Part shown: in pieces, positions 31,983-38,790 of the stretch
Layout: every line of letters begins with the position of its first letter
Numbering within the stretch: the first letter of the stretch is position 1
Assembly (NCBI GenBank): GCA_026394775.1
Contig: JAPLZY010000028.1
Span: 1-38,882, forward strand
DNA from: Candidatus Zambryskiibacteriota bacterium
Lineage (GTDB): Bacteria > Patescibacteriota > Minisyncoccia > Phycocordibacterales > DATDWN01
DNA length: 38,882 nucleotides
Reading direction: 5' to 3'
Position numbers and translations under genes: made by a program
Notes under the pieces: model-generated
Told to the model about the DNA's origin: nothing
Database searches by the model: none
The model's input: the letters and a program-made list of their open reading frames with translations, nothing else

Positions 31983-32546
31983 TTGATTTACGTTGTTTCT
32001 GATAAAGTAGATAGAGCAAAGAAAATTCTAGACAATTTGAAGATGGTACTTCCTCATATGGTAGTCACACCTTCAAGTTTTGCTGCAATGATGGAACTTA
32101 TACAATTTGAATATATTCGAGACCAGGCAGAAGTTTTCGTTCTTGATATGTCTTTCGACGGAGATTCCTTAACAGGGCCTTTTGTTGGAAAATTGCGTAA
32201 AGGACAGCTCGCTGTTCTTATTGGAAACGAACGCCAGACTATTCCGATTCGGGCAAACTTGTGTTCTGAACCCGACCAACCTCGGGGGGTTGCCATTTCA
32301 CCACATGAGGTCTCTCTGGCTGAAGTGATTGCAGGGAAAGTTGCATTCCATCTTCATCGGAGAGATGTGCGTATTGCACTCGATGAGGTCAATAAAGGAC
32401 GAAGTGGTTTTAAATCGCGACTCGACAACCTCACTCATGCTGTGCAGGTAGGATGGAAATATCTTGATGAAGCAGCAAAAGAACCTGTCTTAGCTCGGTT
32501 TACAGTTGATGAGTCAGTCGAGCCCATGAACGTCCTTCTTCGTTGA
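31983..32546 (+). CDS. Hypothetical protein (187 aa), upstream region split by the IS
   Basis: It starts with TTG directly after the TGA of a six-codon ATG frame (31969-31986 region). The beginning IYVVSDKVDRAKKILDNL and the strand VFVLDMSFDGD look like a degenerate receiver-type alpha/beta fold, but key residues are not certain. The rest is mixed helix with no recognised family. The IS30 element ends 30 nt upstream, so the native promoter is probably cut off. A bidirectional terminator separates it from rplT. Confidence 0.65.
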   Translation: MIYVVSDKVDRAKKILDNLKMVLPHMVVTPSSFAAMMELIQFEYIRDQAEVFVLDMSFDGDSLTGPFVGKLRKGQLAVLIGNERQTIPIRANLCSEPDQPRGVAISPHEVSLAEVIAGKVAFHLHRRDVRIALDEVNKGRSGFKSRLDNLTHAVQVGWKYLDEAAKEPVLARFTVDESVEPMNVLLR

Positions 32547-32564
32547 CATGTGTTCATTCAAATT

Positions 32565-32599
32565 AAAATCCGCCCTGACATGATGTCGGGGCGGATTTT
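32565..32599. terminator. Bidirectional terminator between the 187-aa gene and rplT
   Basis: A 16-bp stem (32565-32580 with 32584-32599, one mismatch) with AAAATCCGCCC on one side and GGGCGGATTTT on the other serves both converging units. Confidence 0.9.
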
Positions 32600-32603
32600 C
32601 GTT

Positions 32604-32990
32604 TTAAGCAGTAACTTTTACTTTTGGAGCTTTTGCCGTTTCTTCCGTTCCAGCCATTTCTACGATTTTCTTAAATGTTTCAGGTGCTTCGAGAGCGAGT
32701 GTTGAAAGGATCTTTCGGTCGAGGAGAATGTTTTTCTTAATGAGTCCACCCATTACTTTACTGTATGAAGTCCCAAGCTCTTTTACAGCGTATGAAATTT
32801 TTACATTCCACAGTCTTCGAGCGTCACCTTTCTTGTCTTTTCGGTGTGCAAATGCATAAGTACCTGCATGCGAAATAGCTTCAAAGGCTTGCTTCTGCTT
32901 TGTTCCTCTTCCGTTTCGGTAACCCTTTACCATTCGGAGCGTATTTTTTCGTGATTTGAGAGCGTTAACTCCTTTCTTTACTCGTGTCAT
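32604..32990 (-). CDS. rplT: 50S ribosomal protein bL20
   Basis: bL20 is an early assembly protein and, in other bacteria, the repressor of the infC-rpmI-rplT operon. The 128 residues contain MTRVKKGVNALKSRKNTLRM, RRLWNVKISYAVKELGTSYS and GLIKKNILLDRKILSTLALE. Last gene of the reverse operon, with a C-terminal Lys/Ala extension. Confidence 0.97.
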   Translation of the reverse strand: MTRVKKGVNALKSRKNTLRMVKGYRNGRGTKQKQAFEAISHAGTYAFAHRKDKKGDARRLWNVKISYAVKELGTSYSKVMGGLIKKNILLDRKILSTLALEAPETFKKIVEMAGTEETAKAPKVKVTA

Positions 32991-33018
32991 ACTGGTGTTT
33001 TAGTGTGTTATTAAAATA

Positions 33019-33204
33019 TTATGCATTTGGTAGAAACCGAGTAATCTCTTTGTTCGACATAGGGAAGTTCTTTGAGCCTTTTTTTGCAAGGTTTGCTCGT
33101 CCAGAAACTTTTGCATTAAAGTGGTTTTGACCAGTAGCTCGAGCCAAGATCTTTCCGTTCTTGGTTACCTTTAGTCTTTTTGTGTATGATTTGTTTGTTT
33201 TCAT
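33019..33204 (-). CDS. rpmI: 50S ribosomal protein bL35
   Basis: bL35 is a small basic surface protein of the large subunit. The 61 residues include MKTNKSYTKRLKVTKNGKIL and the AKKGSKNFPMSNKEITRFLP tail. It lies between infC and rplT in the classic order. Confidence 0.96.
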   Translation of the reverse strand: MKTNKSYTKRLKVTKNGKILARATGQNHFNAKVSGRANLAKKGSKNFPMSNKEITRFLPNA

Positions 33205-33225
33205 TGTATTTTTGTAAACTGCGCT

Positions 33226-33735
33226 CTATGCTTTTTCTATTATGAGGGATAGGCCTTTCGGGCTTTTTTTAGCCGGATCAGCAATCTTAAACTCTACTGT
33301 CATCAGTTTGAGTACTCGGTCCATACGCTCCTGAAGAAACTTCTGATCGAGGTATTTTGCTCGTCCAGGGAGGAAGAGGTCAACTTTGATGCGGTTTCCT
33401 TCCGCGAGCCATTCTGAAGCTTTTTTAGCTTTGAGCTCCAAGTCGTGATCTCCTGTACCTATTTTGACCTGAATATTTTTTACTTCAACAGTGTGAGCCT
33501 TGGCTTTGGTAACCTTAAGCTTTTTGTTTTCAGTGTATTGAAATTTACCATAATCCATGATTTTTGCAACCGGTGGAATGGCTTTTGGTGATATTTCAAT
33601 GAGGTCAAGTCCAAGCTCCTCTGCTTTGTTTAAAGCCTCAATTCGGCTCAAAACCCCTAGGTTATCGCCATTGTCGAGCAATACTCGTAGTTCGACAGCT
33701 TGGATTTGGTGATTTATGCGTACGTGTGTGCTCAA
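33226..33735 (-). CDS. infC: Translation initiation factor IF-3
   Basis: IF-3 keeps subunits apart and checks the initiator tRNA. The 169 residues begin at TTG (STHVRINHQI), a rare start in keeping with infC, which often uses unusual start codons. The family pattern is clear: LGVLSRIEALNKAEELGLDL, LIEISPKAIPPVAKIMDYGK, and C-terminal GDHDLELKAKKASEWLAEGN and FLPGR. First gene of the reverse operon. Confidence 0.96.
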   Translation of the reverse strand: MSTHVRINHQIQAVELRVLLDNGDNLGVLSRIEALNKAEELGLDLIEISPKAIPPVAKIMDYGKFQYTENKKLKVTKAKAHTVEVKNIQVKIGTGDHDLELKAKKASEWLAEGNRIKVDLFLPGRAKYLDQKFLQERMDRVLKLMTVEFKIADPAKKSPKGLSLIIEKA

Positions 33736-33758
33736 ATGTTCAAATTTAAATTACTAAA

Positions 33759-33764
33759 ATTATA
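33759..33764 (-). promoter_or_regulatory. infC -10 box
   Basis: TATAAT on the minus strand, 23 nt before the TTG start; the -35 is weak. It is the likely start of infC-rpmI-rplT transcription with a leader of about 17 nt. Confidence 0.5.
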
Positions 33765-33800
33765 GAGTAAGAATACCATTTTTCAGGAAAAATACAAGTT

Positions 33801-34214
33801 TTAGGGGGTGCTCGTGAATTGAAGGAGAAGAAAGGTAATCCAGCTTGTTTGAGAGATAAAAGTGGCGAGAAACATAGAGAAAAGAGGGAGTTTTTGGTTT
33901 GGGTTGGTGAGGTTGAGCTTCTTTTTAGTTATCTGCAAAAATATGCCATTAAGACCCAGGATGCCGAGGAGGATGAGCTGGTAGGTGATAAGGGGTGTGA
34001 GGGGAGTAAAAGAAAGGGTGCCAAGAAGACCAACGACAATACCACTCCATCCAAGCCAGATGAGTGGTTGAGTGATTCCGGTCATGCTGTACACAAAATC
34101 CATTGAACGCTTTTTAAAAAGCCAAAAAAGCCCTGCAGTGTCGATGGTGACTACGGCACCATATCCGATAATACATGAGATAAATATGAGGGCTTGAAAT
34201 AATAGAGGGGTCAT
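33801..34214 (-). CDS. Integral membrane protein (137 aa)
   Basis: Four hydrophobic segments (about residues 5-30, 45-67, 72-92 and 110-133) and short polar loops with KKRSMD and KKKLNLTNPNQK. No family is recognised. The first segment may double as a signal anchor. The -10 TATACT is 6 nt before the ATG, so a leaderless transcript is predicted. Confidence 0.8.
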   Translation of the reverse strand: MTPLLFQALIFISCIIGYGAVVTIDTAGLFWLFKKRSMDFVYSMTGITQPLIWLGWSGIVVGLLGTLSFTPLTPLITYQLILLGILGLNGIFLQITKKKLNLTNPNQKLPLFSMFLATFISQTSWITFLLLQFTSTP

Positions 34215-34220
34215 GTATTA

Positions 34221-34226
34221 AGTATA
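34221..34226 (-). promoter_or_regulatory. -10 box of the membrane protein gene (leaderless type)
   Basis: TATACT on the minus strand, exactly 6 nt before the ATG at 34214. No good -35 is visible. Confidence 0.55.
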
Positions 34227-34244
34227 CTCTCGTTTTTATATAAG

Positions 34245-34276
34245 GAAACCACCGAAAGCTCGGCGGCTTTCGGTGG
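34245..34276 (-). terminator. Hairpin after the 127-aa gene
   Basis: CCACCGAAAG pairs with CTTTCGGTGG around an 8-nt loop, with TTTC after it on the minus strand. Terminator is likely despite the short T tract. Confidence 0.65.
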
Positions 34277-34292
34277 CGGGGGGAGGGAACGG

Positions 34293-34676
34293 TTAGCTCT
34301 CGATGTGGATTGCGAGACGAAAATCCTTTGAATGAGGTGAGATCCACCCAGGCTTTAAAGGGTTAATGTGTGTGACTGTAAAAGGTTTGCGGTAACTCCT
34401 TTTTACGGGCTCCAGTACACAATCTAAAAACTGACTCGAACAGGTTCCTCGTTCCGGGTTAACAAAGATCTTTGCGGTCTTGAATAGCTTTTTTGCCTCT
34501 GCTTCGCTGAATACTATCCATCGACACCCGTTGTCTTTCATCAGCTCTTCCTGAATCATGAAAGCGAAGGCGGGGAATGCTGGATCAAAGAAATGATTCA
34601 CAGCTTCCTTACGGTGCTTTGTTCTAAAGAGTTTTTTGTACAGCCTTCCATTTTTACCAATTTTCCAAATTTCCAT
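34293..34676 (-). CDS. Hypothetical protein (127 aa), SD-led orphan
   Basis: The ATG follows AGGAG by 7 nt (minus strand TAGGAGACCTGCATG). The 127-residue basic protein begins MEIWKIGKNGRLYKKLFRTK and ends FRLAIHIES; Cys residues lie near the middle. No family is recognised. It has a hairpin after it and belongs to the orphan set with strong ribosome sites. Confidence 0.7.
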   Translation of the reverse strand: MEIWKIGKNGRLYKKLFRTKHRKEAVNHFFDPAFPAFAFMIQEELMKDNGCRWIVFSEAEAKKLFKTAKIFVNPERGTCSSQFLDCVLEPVKRSYRKPFTVTHINPLKPGWISPHSKDFRLAIHIES

Positions 34677-34724
34677 GCAGGTCTCCTAAAAATACTATAT
34701 AGCATTTTTTAAATAAGTAAAGGG

Positions 34725-34769
34725 TGAAAAAAGAAAAGCCTCCCCCTGGTCTTGCGACCAGGGGGAGGC
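34725..34769 (-). terminator. Strong terminator after the 117-aa gene
   Basis: A perfect 14-bp GC-rich stem (34738-34751 with 34756-34769) closes a 4-nt loop and is followed on the minus strand by TTTTCTTTTTT. Confidence 0.92.
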
Positions 34770-34781
34770 TTCATTCGAATC

Positions 34782-35135
34782 TTATGCTGGAGTGGGGTGT
34801 TCTTCCTTCCACTCGATCTTTTTGCGGTTCGTAACCCAGATCGGATAACGACCTTTTGGGCAACGGCCGTGGGTGATTCGTGGTTGCTCGAGCTTGCCCT
34901 CTCGGTAAAGCTTCCGGGCAAGGCGAGCGGCTTTGTTGCGAGTGGCGGGATTGAACCAGTAGTATTTTCTGTACTCCTGGATCATTTTCTCGAACTGTTC
35001 TGGAGTTCGAGCTGACGTCCTAGTGATGATTAGTTTTACATCGTCGTACTCCACTTTGCCTTCAGCTATTTCTTCACAGCACCAACTGAGGCTTAGGCCG
35101 ATAAGTTTCGGTCTTTTAGATTCTTGGTTAGACAT
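34782..35135 (-). CDS. Hypothetical protein (117 aa), SD-led orphan
   Basis: I start at the ATG at 35135, 7 nt after AGGAG, rather than at 35174. The 117-residue basic protein contains IGLSLSWCCEEIAEGKVEYD, a helical middle with RKYYWFNPATRNKAARLARK, and a C-terminus HGRCPKGRYPIWVTNRKK. A role at RNA or the ribosome is only a guess from charge. It has a clear promoter, a leader of about 130 nt and a strong terminator. Confidence 0.75.
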   Translation of the reverse strand: MSNQESKRPKLIGLSLSWCCEEIAEGKVEYDDVKLIITRTSARTPEQFEKMIQEYRKYYWFNPATRNKAARLARKLYREGKLEQPRITHGRCPKGRYPIWVTNRKKIEWKEEHPTPA

Positions 35136-35303
35136 AACTATTCTCCTATGGTTAGGGGTTGGTGTTTCGAACACCTTCCCACTAGTCTTCAGAGACCGAT
35201 AGTTTTTTTGTGAGTGTTCGATTTCAGGTAAATTTTAGTGTGCTAGGTCATAGTGACTCCTTTTCTGGATAAAACAATAGCATACAATATGGTATTGTGT
35301 CAA
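35136..35303 (-). promoter_or_regulatory. Promoter and leader of the 117-aa gene, with a two-codon ORF
   Basis: TTGACA (35298-35303), an 18-nt spacer and TATTGT (35274-35279). The spacer contains ACAATA-CCA-TATTGT. The leader has AAAAGGAG followed by ATG ACC TAG (35243-35251), then a perfect hairpin GGTGTT-TCG-AACACC (35161-35175) before the gene's own AGGAG. Confidence 0.6.
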
Positions 35304-35328
35304 GTGCAAAATGGTGGCATCGCCCCGC

Positions 35329-35629
35329 GACTAAATTTTTTGCCGTCGCAAAAAATTTGTCTGTACCACAAGGGCACTTCTATTTTACTAGCATCGAGTA
35401 CGATGAAGTAAAATAAGTCGAGCACCGGCTCGTATTTCGCTAATGCTTTAGCGAAAATCACTCCGCCGTTTCAATGCCACTCGCAAAAAATGTTTTGGAT
35501 GGTGACATTGACCCTTCGACTTTTTCCTCGTCGTCACTCGGAAAAGTCTAGGCACCAACTCGCGGTCCCATCTGGTGATGGGAGCCCTCGCTCCGTTGGC
35601 TTCAATGCACACGCAAAGCTCCGCTTTGC
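35329..35629. repeat. Array of short perfect hairpins beside the tmRNA gene
   Basis: Seven separate hairpins lie in 300 bp without a credible gene: 35329-35361, 35381-35415, 35419-35432, 35435-35456, 35518-35548, 35567-35582 and 35613-35629. Stems are 5-14 bp with loops of 3-13 nt. Words like TTCAATGCCAC (near 35470) and GGCTTCAATGCAC (near 35598) resemble the tmRNA T-arm sequence GGCTTCGATGCCAC. Confidence 0.7.
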
Positions 35630-35630
35630 T

Positions 35631-35690
35631 CACTTCCACAAAATATTAAAAAACCGCTCAAGAGCGGTTTTTTAATATTTTGTGGAAGTG
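35631..35690. terminator. 29-bp perfect inverted repeat, tmRNA terminator
   Basis: Arms 35631-35659 and 35662-35690 pair perfectly around AA. The inner part (AACCGCTC/GAGCGGTT with six T) is the tmRNA terminator on the minus strand. The outer part duplicates the tmRNA acceptor end CACTTCCA on the opposite strand. Confidence 0.9.
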
Positions 35691-36090
35691 GTGGCATCGA
35701 AGCCACGTGCATAGAGAGAACACGTTCGGGTCTACACTACATAGGCTATGTTAACGTTTAGACTTTTTCTCTATAACATATCCAAAATAAGAAAAAGGCG
35801 AGTTTCATTTTTTAGGCTTCAATCTGAAACAGGGGAGAAGCCGGACCTCAAGGTTATATGAATGAGACACCGTATGAGATATCAAGTGTATCACCCCCTC
35901 TTTGGGACGTGGCTTAAATTAAGCTCGTGCGAAAGAGAAAGCAAAGTTTGAAGCTCCAAAATATGGAGAAACAGAGGCTTTTGCTCGTGCAACAGTATTG
36001 TTTACACGTATAGTTTCAAGCAGTTTAAAGAGTAACTTGAACTCTGTAGTGCGCGAACGCATGCGGACTATGTCAAAACCTGGCACCCCC
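35683..36090 (-). ncRNA. ssrA: Transfer-messenger RNA (tmRNA)
   Basis: The 408-nt RNA has GGGGGTG at the 5' end pairing with CACTTCC at the 3' end (seven pairs, two G-U). The third pair is G-U, the alanine identity element, and the discriminator is A. CCA is not encoded. GGTTTTGACAT matches the conserved 5' GGNTTCGAC segment, and the T-arm reads GTGGC-TTCGAT-GCCAC. It rescues stalled ribosomes with SmpB, whose gene is immediately upstream. Confidence 0.92.
35919..36005 (-). other. tmRNA tag-peptide reading frame
   Basis: The frame GTA-AAC-AAT-ACT... to TAA encodes a tag of 28 residues beginning VNNT and ending NFAFSFARA. The start at GTA (36003-36005) is inferred from the AAC-AAT pattern common after resume codons; a later GCA is possible. 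The end ARA replaces the usual LAA/VAA type. Confidence 0.7.
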
Positions 36091-36151
36091 AGTTTAAAAA
36101 TAAATTTTGTTGAGTTCGTAAGTTTTAGGGGACATTGCACAGGAGTTTAGA

Positions 36152-36290
36152 AAATTAAGACTGTATTCGGTCTATAATTTTCTTGAACGACGAGCATAGT
36201 AAAAAGTCACCAGACTTTTATACGTGTCCAATAAAACTTGCGACGAGAAAGAAATTTCTTTTTAAACTGGGAAGCAAGTTTCTCTTTTCA
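36152..36290 (-). terminator. Hairpins between smpB and tmRNA
   Basis: On the minus strand, AAACTTGC pairs with GCAAGTTT (about 36233-36290), AAAAGTC-TGGT-GACTTTTT forms a compact terminator-like hairpin near 36200-36220, and GAAAATTA-AGAC pairs with GTCT-TAATTTTC (36152-36184). They probably separate smpB from ssrA transcription. Confidence 0.5.
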
Positions 36291-36295
36291 ATGAA

Positions 36296-36739
36296 CTAAC
36301 GATCGCTAAACTCTCTTCGGGTATTGCGATCAACCTCTCGTTTCTTGGTCGTCTCACGTTTATCAAACTTCTTTTTACCGACCGCAATACCGAGATCTAC
36401 CTTCAATACCGAGCCTTTATTATACACCGAAATAGGTATAATTGTCAACCTTTTTTTTGACTCCACTTCACCCAGTCGAGCGATTTCGGCCTTGTTAAGC
36501 AAGAGCTTTCTGTTACGAAGTGGGTCGTAGTCTTTCGGAGTATTTCCTTCCTGATATGCAGGAATATTTACCCCAATCAAAAACGCCTCGCCACCTCGGA
36601 TGGTGACATATGTACCTTCCAAAGATCCTTGGCCTTTTCGAAGCGACTTTACTTCAAAACCAAAAAGCTCAATACCAGCAGGTATTGTCTCGGTGATTTC
36701 GTAATTAAAGTGGACTTTTCGGTTTGTAATGAGGCTCAT
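36296..36739 (-). CDS. smpB: SsrA-binding protein SmpB
   Basis: SmpB binds tmRNA and mimics the codon-anticodon arm in the decoding centre. The 147 residues contain ITNRKVHFNYEITETIPAGI, ELFGFEVKSLRKGQGSLEGT and the basic tail KKKFDKRETTKKREVDRNTR, all typical. An extended -10 (TGC-TAAACT) lies 6 nt before the ATG. It is divergent from ftsH across 57 bp and 206 nt upstream of ssrA. Confidence 0.97.
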   Translation of the reverse strand: MSLITNRKVHFNYEITETIPAGIELFGFEVKSLRKGQGSLEGTYVTIRGGEAFLIGVNIPAYQEGNTPKDYDPLRNRKLLLNKAEIARLGEVESKKRLTIIPISVYNKGSVLKVDLGIAVGKKKFDKRETTKKREVDRNTRREFSDR

Positions 36740-36796
36740 GAGTCTAGTTTAGCAGAAATGATGTATTTTGACATTCAAATGCGCTATAATGCCCCT
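36740..36796. promoter_or_regulatory. Divergent smpB/ftsH promoters, both leaderless type
   Basis: Reverse: TAAACT (36746-36751), 6 nt before the smpB ATG, with an extended TGC. Forward: TATAAT (36785-36790), 6 nt before the ftsH ATG at 36797. The 57-bp gap leaves no room for separate leaders. Confidence 0.65.
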
Positions 36797-38737
36797 ATGA
36801 ATCCAAACAAAAAGAACGACAAAAATCAGAATAAGAAAAATTCTTTCAAAAAAGTACTACCTCCAAAGGGTCCAGGAGAAGTGTCTGTATTTAATTATGT
36901 TGCAACAACACTTATTATTTTCCTCGTGCTTTCCGGAATATATTCTTTTATCAGTGGGCGACAGGTGGCGAAAACAGAAATCCCGCTTTCACAGCTCGCA
37001 CTCGATATAAAAGGAGGTCTCGTTTCAGAGATTGTCGTAAAGGGCGAAAGACTTGATATGGTGTATGTGACAGGGGACAAGAAGTTTACAAAAAAAGAAG
37101 AAGGTACTGCTCTTACAGACACACTCTCAAATTACGGCACAACTCCAGAAGAGCTCGGAAAAGTAAAAGTAGATATACAAAATCAGTCGGGTCTTGGATA
37201 TTGGCTTTTGAACCTGGCTCCACTGTTGGCTCCCGTTATTTTCATTCTACTTTTCATCTGGTACATGACTCGACAAGTTAAAGGTGCGGGGGCGCAGGCA
37301 TTTACCTTTGGACAGTCAAAGGCACGTATGATCGACCCAAACGACAGCTCTCAACGAGTGACCTTTAAAGATGTGGCTGGTGCAAAAGAAGCAAAAGAAG
37401 AACTTTCTGAAATTGTAGACTTTTTGAAAAATCCAAAAAAGTTTCTAGAGATCGGTGCGCGTATTCCAAAAGGAATTTTGCTTATGGGTAGTCCTGGAAC
37501 AGGAAAAACTTTGCTCGCACGAGCTGTGGCGGGGGAAGCGGGTGTAGCATTCTTCTCAATTTCTGGTTCTGAATTTGTAGAAATGTTTGTGGGTGTGGGA
37601 GCATCTCGTGTTCGAGACCTCTTTATGATGGCAAAGAAAAATTCTCCCGCTATTATTTTCGTAGATGAGATCGACGCAGTAGGACGTGTGCGAGGAGTAG
37701 GTGCAGGAGGAGGAAACGATGAACGAGAGCAGACACTAAACCAGATCTTGGTGGAGATGGATGGATTTGAACCAAATGAAAAGGTGATCGTGATGGCAGC
37801 AACCAACAGACCAGACGTACTCGACCCAGCTCTTTTGCGTCCAGGTCGCTTTGACCGACGAGTGACACTGGATCTTCCTGACCGACATGACCGAGAAGCA
37901 ATCCTTAAAGTACATTCAACCAAAAAACCTTTTGCTGAAGATGTGAGACTGGAAGTGATAGCTGAGCGAACACCAGGGTTTTCTGGTGCCGACCTGTACT
38001 CTCTTATGAACGAAGGGGCGATCTTGGCTGCACGTGAAAACCGCACCAAAATTGCTCAGTATGACCTGATCCGCTCGATTGAAAAAGTAATGCTTGGTCC
38101 TGAACGAAAAAGTCATATTCTTTCAAAGAAAGAAAAAGAAATCACGGCATACCATGAAGCAGGACACGCTGTGCTTGCATCACTTCTTCCATATGCAGAT
38201 CCAGTGCACAAGATCTCGATCATTTCTCGAGGACGAGCCGCAGGATATGTACTCAAACTTCCAGTCGAAGATCGCAAGCTTCAGTCACGAAAAGAATTTC
38301 TTGACGACATCGCAATGTCTTTAGGTGGATATGTAACAGAGAAAATGATGTTTGATGACCTCACTACAGGCCCCTCAAACGATCTTCAAGTATCAACAGC
38401 TCTTGCGCGAGATATGGTGACCAAATACGGAATGTCAGACAAGCTTGGTCCGGTAGCACTTGAAAGTGCAGGTGGGAAAGCCCTCTTTGGTAGAGGAGTG
38501 GAGGGCGAAGGCTTTTCAGACAAAGTAGCTGCACTTGTTGACGAAGAAGTTTCTCGCATCATGTCGGAAGCTGAGACAAAAGCAAAGACTACAATAGAGG
38601 CAAACAAAGGGCTTCTAGATGCTATTGCAAAACAGCTCATGGAAACAGAGACAATGGAGCGAGAAGAATTTGAAACGATGCTCAAGGCTCATGGAGTTAC
38701 TCCAAAAAGAAAGTTGGATATCGAGCATCAGGTTTAG
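36797..38737 (+). CDS. ftsH: ATP-dependent zinc metalloprotease FtsH
   Basis: FtsH is a membrane-anchored AAA+ protease that degrades membrane and tagged proteins. I start at the ATG at 36797 (646 residues), because the longer frame from 36629 runs through smpB on the other strand and the -10 box. Two transmembrane segments (about 34-56 and 130-157) flank a periplasmic region. Walker A GSPGTGKT is near 230-237, Walker B IIFVDEID near 286, the second region of homology reads [20 protein letters not shown], and the zinc site HEAGH is near 453. It stands beside smpB and ssrA. Confidence 0.97.
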   Translation: MNPNKKNDKNQNKKNSFKKVLPPKGPGEVSVFNYVATTLIIFLVLSGIYSFISGRQVAKTEIPLSQLALDIKGGLVSEIVVKGERLDMVYVTGDKKFTKKEEGTALTDTLSNYGTTPEELGKVKVDIQNQSGLGYWLLNLAPLLAPVIFILLFIWYMTRQVKGAGAQAFTFGQSKARMIDPNDSSQRVTFKDVAGAKEAKEELSEIVDFLKNPKKFLEIGARIPKGILLMGSPGTGKTLLARAVAGEAGVAFFSISGSEFVEMFVGVGASRVRDLFMMAKKNSPAIIFVDEIDAVGRVRGVGAGGGNDEREQTLNQILVEMDGFEPNEKVIVMAATNRPDVLDPALLRPGRFDRRVTLDLPDRHDREAILKVHSTKKPFAEDVRLEVIAERTPGFSGADLYSLMNEGAILAARENRTKIAQYDLIRSIEKVMLGPERKSHILSKKEKEITAYHEAGHAVLASLLPYADPVHKISIISRGRAAGYVLKLPVEDRKLQSRKEFLDDIAMSLGGYVTEKMMFDDLTTGPSNDLQVSTALARDMVTKYGMSDKLGPVALESAGGKALFGRGVEGEGFSDKVAALVDEEVSRIMSEAETKAKTTIEANKGLLDAIAKQLMETETMEREEFETMLKAHGVTPKRKLDIEHQV

Positions 38738-38790
38738 TTGACAAGCTAAGAAGATAATGTAATCCTAAAGACAGGAGGGTTATCCTCTAG

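Noticed and set aside
33819-34106. Forward ORF opposite the reverse membrane protein
   Set aside because: It is the low-complexity, Lys/Glu-rich complement of a four-helix membrane protein and has no initiation signals.
34752-35015. Forward ORF opposite the 117-aa gene
   Set aside because: It runs over the reverse gene and its terminator stem, with no ribosome site; the reverse gene has promoter, ribosome site and terminator.
35919-36140. A 73-residue reverse protein
   Set aside because: Its frame is the tmRNA tag frame extended backwards through the tRNA-like domain; it is not an independent gene.
36629-36796. Longer N-terminus for FtsH from 36629
   Set aside because: It overlaps smpB on the other strand, and the -10 box 6 nt before the ATG at 36797 marks the start; the family also begins near there.
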